This document shows, one piece after another, positions 35,129 through 43,480 of a stretch of 64,000 nucleotides of DNA; within the stretch, counting starts at the first letter, position 1; each line of letters begins with the position of its first letter. Both the position numbers and the translations under genes were made by a program. The DNA lies in assembly GCF_001399975.1 (NCBI RefSeq), contig NZ_LKBD01000005.1:1-64000 (forward strand), in the 5' to 3' direction. This DNA comes from Pseudoalteromonas sp. P1-9. Lineage in GTDB: Bacteria > Pseudomonadota > Gammaproteobacteria > Enterobacterales > Alteromonadaceae. The notes below the pieces were generated by a model. The model was given only the letters and a program-made list of their open reading frames with translations, was not told where the DNA came from and ran no database searches.

Positions 35129-38100
35129 TTACAAAGCGGTTTGAAATTGCGTATGAGATAAGGCTTCTTCTGTTTCCATTTCGCCGCGGTGATCTTTTGC
35201 TATTTTTTCATAAAGTAGCGGTAGCACCATTAAGGTAAAGAAGGTACCAATCAACATTCCGGCAACCAAAATAATACCAATGCTATTGCGCGCTTCAGCG
35301 CCTGCGCCCGTTACTAATACCAATGGGAAATGACCGAGTACGGTTGCACCTGTGGTCATTAAAATTGGGCGTAAACGTGTAGCGGCAGCGCCTTTTACAG
35401 CGTCTAGTTTAGATTTACCTTCAAGCTGTAAATGATTCGCGAATTCAACAATTAAAATACCGTTCTTTGCAATCAATCCTATCAAGGTAATAAGGCCTAT
35501 TTGGCTATAAATATTCACCGTAGTTAATGATAAAAATGGCAACATTAGTGCGCCTGCAAGTGCTAAAGGCGCGCAGCCAAGCAATACAACTAACGGGTCA
35601 CGGAAGCTATTAAATTGAATCGTCAGCAGGAAGTAAACCACAATCATTGATACTAATAGTACGCCAACCATAGTATTACCTTCTTTACGAAGTTGGCGTG
35701 ATTCACCTGCATAATCAATAGAATAATGCTTTGGTAAAACGTCAGCTGCAATTTGTTCAATAGTGCTTAAACCTTGCTCCTTGGTGATATGAGGCAAAAC
35801 ACCCGCTAAAATTCTAAATGAACTTTGTTGGTTAAACGAGCCCAATACGCGCGGGCTGGTAAACGTGCGTAATGTTGCAAATGACGACACAGGAATAAGC
35901 TCGCCACTACCTGTGCGTATTTTCATATCGAGAATATTTTCAGGGTTATAGCGCTCATTATCGCCAACAATTGGGATCACGCGATAGGCTTTGCCGTCTT
36001 TATTAAAATAGTTTACAAAATTGTTCGACATTAAAATGCTCAGCTGATCATTCACCGATTGTAAATTTAACCCTAAATCGGCGATTAATTCGCGGTCGAT
36101 TTCTAGTTCTGCTTGCGGTAAATCGATTTTTAGGTCGGTATTAATAAACATAAAGTTGCCGCTGGCGTTTGCTTTTGCAATAATCTCGTCGGCGTATTGC
36201 TTCATAGTTTCTGGGTCATCATTCGCGCGCAATACCACTTCAACGTCAAACTGTCCTGCGGTAGGCAATGACGCTGGCAGAATTGGGAACAAGCTTAAGC
36301 CCGTTACACTGCCAAGTCGACCGTAAAGGTCAAACAGTAAGTCGTGTACCGAGTTTTCGCGCTCTTCATATGGCGCAAGTTCAACACCACCAAAACCGGC
36401 CGCGGCAGTAATAATTTGCCAGGTAAACTGACCACCTTCCGTTGCATTCATCACCTCAGCGGTATCATTCATTTTGCTTGAAGTATAAGCTTGAGAAGAC
36501 TCCGGCGGCGCTTCAACAACCACTTGTATACTGCTTTGGTCTTCAATTGGCGCGAGTTCTTTTTGTGATAAAAGATAGAAAGGTGCCGACAACAATGAAA
36601 ACACAATAGCGACGAAGAATACTTGTGCGCGCCAGTTAAATAGGGTGTCTAATGCGTTAAAGTAGAAATTTTGTAACTTATCAAAGTAGCTATTTACTTT
36701 TTTCGTTAGTTTACTTTCTTTACCGCCTTCAGCGTTAACCCACGCACTCATAATGGGCGATAAAGTTACTGCAACAACACCGGAAATAAGTACAGCAATG
36801 GCAAGGGTAAGCGCAAACTCTCTAAATAAGAAGCCCGTTAAACCAGTTAAAAAGCCAATGGGTGCGTACACTGCCGCAAGCGTTAAGGTCATGGCAATTA
36901 CTGGCACAAGTAATTGACGTGAACTAATGAGTGCAGCTTGCCAGCGAGGTCTGCCTTCTCGCATATGGCGGGCTACGTTTTCAACGACCACAATGGCATC
37001 GTCCACAACAAGGCCAACTGATAACACAATTGCAAGAATTGTCAGCAGGTTAAGTGAAAACCCAACTACATAAATAACAGCAATCGCACCTAAAATTGAA
37101 ATAGGAATGGTGATAAGCGGCACCATAGCCGTTCTAAATGAGCCCATCATCGCGAGAACCACAATGCCAACAAGTAAAACCGTTTCACCCAGCGTGGTAA
37201 AAATTTCTTTAATTGAATCACGCATGTAGAGCGTGCCATCGTAGCCAATTTCAATGTGCATACCGTTTGGCAATACCTCATTGATTTGATCTAACTTTTT
37301 ATAAAGTGCATCGCCAATCACAATTTCGTTAGCGCCTGGTAGCGCCCAAACTGCTAAAAATACCGTATCGTGATCATCTAAACGCGCTGTTACCATGCCT
37401 TCGGCTTCGCCAATTTCGACATTGGCGATAGTACCAAGACGAAGTTGCACTCCGTCACTTTCTTTTACGATGAGGTTTTCAAAATCAGCAACGCTTTTTA
37501 GCGATGTATTAGCCATTAAATCAATGCGTTGGCGGTTGTTTTCACTGTAGCCTAATGTTGCAATGGTGTTGTTAGCTTGCAGTGCTTGAAACACATCAAC
37601 CGCACTGATGTTGTAAACAGCGAGCTTATCGGTATCAAGCCAAATACGCATAGCTGGATCGCGACCGCCTTCTAGGGTTACTTTTTGCACGCCATCAATA
37701 TCGCTCATTTGCGGCACAATATTACGGGTTAGGTAGTCACTTACTTCGCTACGCGGTAAACCTTGCGATTGCACATCCAGGTAAAACACCGCGTACGGGC
37801 TATCGGCACGTACAATTTGAATTGCCGGATCTTCAGCGCCCGTTGGTAGTTCAAATTTGATTTGGTTTAATTTAGTCGTGAGCTCTGCTAAGGCATCTGT
37901 CGTATTGTGGTTTAACTCAAGCCACGCAGTTACTTTACTAAGGCCAGCTGTGGTAATTGAATCAACGTAATCTACGCCTGGAACCGTAGAGGTTACACGC
38001 TCGATAGGCTCGGTAACATAGCCCTTTACAACATCGGCTGATGCACCGGTGTAAACGGTATTAATGACTAACGAGGCACTTTCAATTTTCGGGTATTGTT

Positions 38101-38227
38101 GTACCGAGATTTTTTGCGCGGCGTTAATACCCGCAAGCACAATTAATACTGACAGTACGATTGCCAATACGGGTCGATTGACAAATATGTCCATAAAGGA
38201 GGGCTTGTTTTCGTGTAATGAACTCAT
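35129..38227 (-). CDS. RND efflux pump inner membrane subunit
   Basis: A 1032-residue proton-driven pump of the AcrB/HAE-1 group, forming a trimer in the inner membrane. It has 12 membrane helices and two large periplasmic loops. The first helix region is FVNRPVLAIVLSVLIVLAGI; the proton-relay motif is GLVVDDAIVVVENVARHMREG in TM4; the second half carries GLIAKNGILIVEFAN. The length is normal. It is coupled to the adaptor gene by TAATG overlap. The substrate cannot be predicted. No TolC-like outer membrane gene is in this operon, so a shared one elsewhere must be used. Confidence 0.92.
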   Translation of the reverse strand: MSSLHENKPSFMDIFVNRPVLAIVLSVLIVLAGINAAQKISVQQYPKIESASLVINTVYTGASADVVKGYVTEPIERVTSTVPGVDYVDSITTAGLSKVTAWLELNHNTTDALAELTTKLNQIKFELPTGAEDPAIQIVRADSPYAVFYLDVQSQGLPRSEVSDYLTRNIVPQMSDIDGVQKVTLEGGRDPAMRIWLDTDKLAVYNISAVDVFQALQANNTIATLGYSENNRQRIDLMANTSLKSVADFENLIVKESDGVQLRLGTIANVEIGEAEGMVTARLDDHDTVFLAVWALPGANEIVIGDALYKKLDQINEVLPNGMHIEIGYDGTLYMRDSIKEIFTTLGETVLLVGIVVLAMMGSFRTAMVPLITIPISILGAIAVIYVVGFSLNLLTILAIVLSVGLVVDDAIVVVENVARHMREGRPRWQAALISSRQLLVPVIAMTLTLAAVYAPIGFLTGLTGFLFREFALTLAIAVLISGVVAVTLSPIMSAWVNAEGGKESKLTKKVNSYFDKLQNFYFNALDTLFNWRAQVFFVAIVFSLLSAPFYLLSQKELAPIEDQSSIQVVVEAPPESSQAYTSSKMNDTAEVMNATEGGQFTWQIITAAAGFGGVELAPYEERENSVHDLLFDLYGRLGSVTGLSLFPILPASLPTAGQFDVEVVLRANDDPETMKQYADEIIAKANASGNFMFINTDLKIDLPQAELEIDRELIADLGLNLQSVNDQLSILMSNNFVNYFNKDGKAYRVIPIVGDNERYNPENILDMKIRTGSGELIPVSSFATLRTFTSPRVLGSFNQQSSFRILAGVLPHITKEQGLSTIEQIAADVLPKHYSIDYAGESRQLRKEGNTMVGVLLVSMIVVYFLLTIQFNSFRDPLVVLLGCAPLALAGALMLPFLSLTTVNIYSQIGLITLIGLIAKNGILIVEFANHLQLEGKSKLDAVKGAAATRLRPILMTTGATVLGHFPLVLVTGAGAEARNSIGIILVAGMLIGTFFTLMVLPLLYEKIAKDHRGEMETEEALSHTQFQTAL

Positions 38228-39336
38228 TACAAGCCTCCAGTGTGCGTTGTATTTTCTGCCGTTTCTGTGGTGTAAACCAAGAGATTTTCTTTTAGTTTAA
38301 ACGCACCTTCACTGGCAATAAACTCACCAGCATTTAAACCACTTAAGATTAATTGTTGGTCTTGGATTTTGTCGCCTAGCTCTACTTTTATTGGCTTGGC
38401 ACGCCAATTTTGTTTATCGTCTTTCTCTAATTTATAAACAAAATCACCGAAGTGGCTGCGTGTTACCGCATTGGTCGGTACTGCTACTGCGTCAATCACT
38501 TCAATTGGTACAAACACACTCACCATTTGGTTGTGATGTAACTGCTTATTTTGGTTGTTAACAATGGCGCGATAGCTTTGCTGGCGTGAATTTACGTCGA
38601 TATTCGGCGCAATAGCAATAAGCTCAGCCGTTAACGTGGTGTCTGACTTTTGCTGCTTTACCGGTGCAACGCGCAGGGCATCACCAATGGCTAAGCGTGG
38701 TAGCGTTTGTGGCACAGCAAAATCAATCCAAATATTATCATTTAAGCCAACCAAAGTAGTGATTTGGCTATTGGCATCAAGTAATTGGCCGACTTGATAT
38801 TGCGTTAAACCAACGCGACCAGCAAACGGCGCTTTAATGTTCTTTTTATTAATAACTGACGTTAAATTAGCTACTTCAGCGTTAGCAACATTAACATTTG
38901 CCAGCGCTTTATCCACTTCATCTTGGCTAATACGCTTTTGCGATAACAACTTTTCAACACGCGATAGGGTTGATTCTGCAAGTGTAAGACGTGCTTTAGC
39001 AGCACTTAAGTTGGCTTCTTCGATACTGGTATCTAGTTTTATAAGTAACTGATCTTTTTCAACTATATCACCCGGTTTAAAACCTACTTTGGTAATATTG
39101 CCAGCATATTCATTGCTTACGGTTAGTGTATTCGGTGCTTGCACTTGGCCAATAACTTTTACGGTTTTAATATGCTGAGTTGGCTGTGCATAGGTACTTT
39201 TAACCGATGCGGAAGGTTCAGGAAATGATTCGGCAAAGGCAATCATTGCTTGAATTTGACTAAACTTGGCAAAACCTAGTCCCGAGACAATAACAAGTAT
39301 AAGGATAATGGCTGCGAGCCAGCGTTTAATTTTCAT
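38227..39336 (-). CDS. RND efflux periplasmic adaptor
   Basis: Membrane fusion protein of 369 residues linking pump and outer membrane channel. An N-terminal membrane anchor (residues 5-27) is followed by a lipoyl half (GNITKVGFKPGDIVEKDQLLIKLD), a helical hairpin (KARLTLAESTLSRVEKLLSQ to ANVNVANAEVANLTSVINKK), the second lipoyl half (IKAPFAGRVGLTQYQVGQLL) and beta-barrel domains. The order is typical of the family. It lies between tetR-type and pump genes on one transcript. Confidence 0.92.
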   Translation of the reverse strand: MKIKRWLAAIILILVIVSGLGFAKFSQIQAMIAFAESFPEPSASVKSTYAQPTQHIKTVKVIGQVQAPNTLTVSNEYAGNITKVGFKPGDIVEKDQLLIKLDTSIEEANLSAAKARLTLAESTLSRVEKLLSQKRISQDEVDKALANVNVANAEVANLTSVINKKNIKAPFAGRVGLTQYQVGQLLDANSQITTLVGLNDNIWIDFAVPQTLPRLAIGDALRVAPVKQQKSDTTLTAELIAIAPNIDVNSRQQSYRAIVNNQNKQLHHNQMVSVFVPIEVIDAVAVPTNAVTRSHFGDFVYKLEKDDKQNWRAKPIKVELGDKIQDQQLILSGLNAGEFIASEGAFKLKENLLVYTTETAENTTHTGGL

Positions 39337-39357
39337 ACTTTCTCCGTTTGTATTGCA

Positions 39358-40083
39358 TTAACGCAATGTTAATTTCTTTAATTCGTTTTCAATGGTGACA
39401 AGTGAGTCATCATCGATGGGTTTCTTCCATGGGTAACTATTAAGCAAACGCACTGTGCTTCTAATAATAGGATGATTAAGCGGTAATGGCTCAAGTAATG
39501 AGTCTGTACCTTCGACAATTTCCTGCGTTTGTTTAACCCGTTGTACTTGTTCAAAGCCAACAGTTATAGCCCAGCCACTAATGAGTATTTCTTCAATCAC
39601 TTCGCTTAGGTTAGGCACATTTTGCAGCTCGCCCGCACTGATGCCATCGGAAAGGGCTAATTTAAAACCTTGTTCACAACAGTTACAGGCGTCGATCATT
39701 TTTTCAGTCCAACGACTAGAAGCGCGTTGAATAACCGCTTTATTGGTTGAATAAGATTGCAGTTCGTAATCAAATTCAAAGCGTTGCATGGCTTTAGGGG
39801 ATATTAAGCATACCGCGAGCATTTTTTCTGGCGTTGATAAAGGCAAGCTAAGCACACGTTCAAATACCTTTGATACGTGATCAAATGATTGATAGGCAAG
39901 GGCAAGCACAATATCTTCTTTGCTCTGCACGAACTTATATACAGAGCCCATTGAAAGACCTGCCAAACGCGCGACCTTAGCCATCGTAAAGTCAGTAACT
40001 GACGACTCGTTAATGCACTGTTCTGCGGCATTTAAAATCATTCTTTCCTGTTCTTGCAGGCTATATTTTGGTGCTGGTGCCAT
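39358..40083 (-). CDS. TetR-family regulator of the RND operon
   Basis: A 241-residue regulator. The N-terminal HTH is VTDFTMAKVARLAGLSMGSVYKFVQSKEDIVLAL. The C-terminal ligand domain is all-helical and includes a CNCC cluster (KMIDACNCCEQGF), unusual and possibly redox- or metal-sensitive. It is the first gene of the tetR-adaptor-pump operon, 21 bases before the adaptor. A perfect operator-like palindrome lies 30 bases upstream, so it probably represses the whole operon including itself. Confidence 0.88.
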   Translation of the reverse strand: MAPAPKYSLQEQERMILNAAEQCINESSVTDFTMAKVARLAGLSMGSVYKFVQSKEDIVLALAYQSFDHVSKVFERVLSLPLSTPEKMLAVCLISPKAMQRFEFDYELQSYSTNKAVIQRASSRWTEKMIDACNCCEQGFKLALSDGISAGELQNVPNLSEVIEEILISGWAITVGFEQVQRVKQTQEIVEGTDSLLEPLPLNHPIIRSTVRLLNSYPWKKPIDDDSLVTIENELKKLTLR

Positions 40084-40112
40084 TACTAAACCTCTCGCTT
40101 ATTTTCTTTGGT

Positions 40113-40143
40113 AACGCCATTCGAATGAAATTCGAATGGCGTT
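40113..40143. promoter_or_regulatory. Perfect operator-like palindrome for the TetR regulator
   Basis: AACGCCATTCGAAT (40113-40126) and ATTCGAATGGCGTT (40130-40143) are exact reverse complements with a 3-nt centre. ATTCGAAT, itself a palindrome, is thus present twice 11 bp apart, which would allow two TetR dimers. It overlaps the expected promoter of the tetR-adaptor-RND operon. Confidence 0.7.
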
Positions 40144-40590
40144 ATTCTAATTCAGCAAAGGTTAATGTCAATTAAAATATTGGGCTTGTTAATTACAAAT
40201 TAGGATAAGTTATTAGGGTCTAATTAATTTTATATTAATGAAGGTATGTTTGGGTCTAACTTGTTAGTTTTTTTGTTTAGCTGATTTCAGGTAGTGAAAG
40301 GTAAGAAATTGACTTGAATACACAAGTTTAAATGAAAATTCGATTTATATTGCTGTTATTGCAGAGGGGGCGTCAACTTATACTGTTTGTGTACCGTTAA
40401 TTAAAAATGCTTAGTGTAATTGAAACTTATGGGCTTAGTTGTTTTGTACATTCGTTAAATATAATTTGTTTGGCAAAGTAAATTCAAAATTACCCAATGT
40501 TAAACAAACTTATACTCGAACCTAGATGTCAATGAATTAATGTCGAAAACAAGATAGCTTAATTGTGTCAAATCTAGATATTAAAATTTG

Positions 40591-40788
40591 TTAAAACCTA
40601 ATCTTAAAAGACACTGAAAAAAGGCTACCAGTGTCTTTTTTCTTTTCAACTTGCTTCTTTTTTACTTGTTGTGTATTCGTCTGTTTTGTTTGTGTGTAGT
40701 GGTTTGCATTTGAAGCTTGTAACACTTCATTGTGATTAAGCTCAGGCATTGCTAATTGTGCTGAAAAAATAAGTGCAATAAGTGACAT
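40591..40788 (-). CDS. Doubtful small exported protein
   Basis: A 65-residue frame begins with a possible short signal (MSLIALIFSAQLAMP) and continues with a hydrophilic Gln/Lys/Thr-rich part (TQTKQTNTQQVKKKQVEKKK). The start has CGGAA upstream. The last 15 codons overlap a strong plus-strand terminator hairpin, so the frame could be accidental and the locus could instead encode a plus-strand RNA. No family recognised. The surrounding 925-base gap (40084-41008) holds nothing else I can support. Confidence 0.35.
   Translation of the reverse strand: MSLIALIFSAQLAMPELNHNEVLQASNANHYTQTKQTNTQQVKKKQVEKKKDTGSLFSVSFKIRF
40606..40646 (+). terminator. Plus-strand terminator with no obvious upstream gene
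   Basis: AAAAGACACTG (40606-40616) and CAGTGTCTTTT (40629-40639) form an 11-bp stem, followed by TTCTTTT. No plus-strand ORF precedes it back to the TetR operator, so it may end a small RNA of a few hundred bases or less. Confidence 0.6.
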
Positions 40789-41008
40789 TGGTTGATTCCG
40801 CTTTACATAAATTACGTTTGTTGGGCCATGATGCCGATAAAATTAATTTTTGTCTCTTATCAAACTATTATATTATGAAAGATAAGGTTTAACTGAAAAT
40901 TACATATAAAATTCAATGCTTTAAATGAATCCTTATCTGGTTGTTTTTTAAATAAATAATATTACTTATAGAAAATAAAGTGAGTTATGCTAATATCGCG
41001 TTTATTTT

Positions 41009-43069
41009 TTGTTAACTGCGACCAACGTGATTTATCAGTTAGGACCTTGGCTTTTTGATAGCGATTTATGTTTGCTTTCAAATGGTGATATTAAAACGGA
41101 ATTAGACCCACTTCTTGTTAAGTTATTGCGGTATTTTATTGCACATCCAAAGCAAATTATTTCTCGCCAAATGTTGGTTGATAATGTTTGGCAGCAATCA
41201 TTTGTTGACGACAATGCGATAAATCGTGCAATGTCTGAATTGAGAAAACAACTCCAGCATTCTGAGCTTGAAGCGCCGCTAATCAAAACCCATTATCGTA
41301 AAGGGTACAGCTTACAACTCCAGCCAAAGGTAATTGAAAGCCAAAACACTGAGATTGTGGAAAAAGGTCAATCAAAACAAACGAGCGCCCGTCCAAATAC
41401 GTTGCTTATTATTGGCGTATTATTGTTGGTTGTTGGGCAACTTTGTTGGTATTTTTGGCCAGAGCACAGTAGTGATTATGTAGCGAAGGTAGATTTTACT
41501 ACTGAGCTTGTAACAAACGATAACGGTGCTGAAATGCTTCCGTTATTTAGTTTTGATAAAGCGTTCATGGCTTACACTCGCTCTTATCCAGATACAAAAG
41601 AGCGAAAAGTCCATATTAGACGGATGGCGAATAAGCAAGAAATTATGCTGGTTCACCCAACAATGATGATTTCTGCATTAGCGTGGCAAAATCAGCAGCA
41701 CAGTTTAATTGTGCAGGCTTTAGACGTAAGCTTGGGTAAATGCGAATTTCTGTTGGCAGATGTATCGGGTTTTACGGCGCGCTCGGAATTTACGCATCTA
41801 TCAGATTGTAATTACCAAACAGATGGCTACGCAGCGCTCGATAAACAAGGGCGGTATTTGTATTACACATCGAGTAATAACGACCTAAAAACAAAAGCCT
41901 TGTTAAAGTACGATACAGAAACCAAGACATCACACGCATTGGTTCCGGCACGCCCTGATTTGTTTGGCCCAGCGATGCCAAAGCTGTCACAAGACGGAAA
42001 GTGGTTAGCCTATTTAATTTTTGAGAAAAATAAGCGTGTGCAAGTGTTTTTGCACTCATTAGATACACTAGAGTCAAAAAGGCTATATCAAAATAAGTCA
42101 GCAACGTATTCATTTGCATTAGATTGGGTCGATATAAAAACGTTACGATTTATTGATTACGATGAAATTGTAACGATCGATATCAACTCATCCAATATTA
42201 TTGAACGCCTGTCGCTACCTGATTTTGTGCGGCCTTACTATATAAGTCACAAAGATAAGACAGATCTCTATTACACAACGGGAAACACTCAGCATTATGG
42301 CTTTAAACAAGTTGATGACTTTAGCCGAGGGCAGGATGCGTACAATATTTATGAATCAAACCATCACTCATATTTTATTCAGTACGATAATACGCGCCAG
42401 CAATCCTATTTTATTTCTAAACGAAGTGGCATACCGCAGGTATGGCGTGGAAACAAATTAGGCGTTAAGCAATTAACCCATTTTGAAGATAAAGCAACCG
42501 CATTATCAAAGTTGAAGTTAAGTCCCAATAGCAAGCATTTGTTGTTTCAGCGCAATAACCGCATTGAAATTTTAAATGTAGATTCGGGTAAATTACGCAG
42601 CGTTGATTTTTTAACACATAAAGAACTATTGTCGATTATATGGGGCGAAAACAGTAACACTTTGTTATATGTAAAAAAAGGCGATGACGCACGGGTAAAA
42701 CGTTATGACTTTATAACAGAGGAACAGCAAACCATATTATCAGTAAACTCTTTGTCACTATTTAATAGTAATAACGGTGTGCCTTATGCCGCAACTGATA
42801 AAGGCTTAGTTAATCTAGATACTAAAGAATTAGTTACATTGCCTGACAATATTATTGTCGATTTAAATATGCGATTTAGCTCCGTAGATGATTACTTTTA
42901 CGCAACTGACCGAATTAAAACGGTTTATCGTTTTAAAGCTGGTGATAAAGAAGCCGATGTCAGTAAGCTCGATTTTAATATTCACAGTATGGACATAACA
43001 AATAAGCACCAAATATTACTTGGTAGTAGAACCATGAAAGATATAAATATCGAACGGATCTGGTGGTAA
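41009..43069 (+). CDS. CadC-like membrane transcription regulator with propeller-like domain
   Basis: The 686-residue protein has an OmpR/CadC-type winged helix at residues 10-105 (LDPLLVKLLRYFIAHPKQII, SRQMLVDNVWQQSFVDDNAI, and HYRKGYSLQL as the wing). A single membrane helix follows (about 132-152, TLLIIGVLLLVVGQLCWYFW). The periplasmic part of 530 residues has repeated beta-strand units with KLSQDGKWLAYL and SPNSKHLLFQ, like TolB/WD40 propeller blades. It should read a periplasmic signal and bind DNA directly. The start (TTG 41009) is uncertain; GTG at 41027 is an alternative and neither has a clear ribosome site. Targets are unknown. Confidence 0.82.
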   Translation: MLTATNVIYQLGPWLFDSDLCLLSNGDIKTELDPLLVKLLRYFIAHPKQIISRQMLVDNVWQQSFVDDNAINRAMSELRKQLQHSELEAPLIKTHYRKGYSLQLQPKVIESQNTEIVEKGQSKQTSARPNTLLIIGVLLLVVGQLCWYFWPEHSSDYVAKVDFTTELVTNDNGAEMLPLFSFDKAFMAYTRSYPDTKERKVHIRRMANKQEIMLVHPTMMISALAWQNQQHSLIVQALDVSLGKCEFLLADVSGFTARSEFTHLSDCNYQTDGYAALDKQGRYLYYTSSNNDLKTKALLKYDTETKTSHALVPARPDLFGPAMPKLSQDGKWLAYLIFEKNKRVQVFLHSLDTLESKRLYQNKSATYSFALDWVDIKTLRFIDYDEIVTIDINSSNIIERLSLPDFVRPYYISHKDKTDLYYTTGNTQHYGFKQVDDFSRGQDAYNIYESNHHSYFIQYDNTRQQSYFISKRSGIPQVWRGNKLGVKQLTHFEDKATALSKLKLSPNSKHLLFQRNNRIEILNVDSGKLRSVDFLTHKELLSIIWGENSNTLLYVKKGDDARVKRYDFITEEQQTILSVNSLSLFNSNNGVPYAATDKGLVNLDTKELVTLPDNIIVDLNMRFSSVDDYFYATDRIKTVYRFKAGDKEADVSKLDFNIHSMDITNKHQILLGSRTMKDINIERIWW

Positions 43070-43299
43070 ATCGCTATTTAACGCTTTTTTGCGTTCAAAT
43101 ATCAACCTAAATTATATTTTTCCACCCTAATATAAGTATCATTTATAGTGGGTATTATTTGGCTAAATCCTGCTTGCGATATCCTCGTGTTACAATGCCA
43201 GAAAATGAATATATAAAGTGAAGCCGACAGATAAAACAGACTGTTGCGTAATCCCATTAACGTGCTTTAATTGGTTGCAAAGTGGTTAGGTTTTTGTTT

Positions 43300-43318
43300 G
43301 GTAATAATAACTATTATC
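43300..43318 (+). promoter_or_regulatory. Fur-box-like site before acnB
   Basis: GGTAATAATAACTATTATC agrees with the 19-bp Fur consensus GATAATGATAATCATTATC at 15 positions and keeps the inverted AATAAT/ATTATC arms. It lies about 160 bases before the acnB start in the 410-base upstream gap. Confidence 0.5.
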
Positions 43319-43480
43319 AATGAGTTATTGACGACTTCACGATTATGACCAGTAAGGTTATCAATTAGTATTAATTTACTGAGTTTTTCATGTTTTTTAG
43401 ACTCGACAGTTTAGTGAGTGAGTAAAAATCATGTAAAATACTTAGTTCATATCTTTTCAAAAACACGTCGAGAGTTTTTT

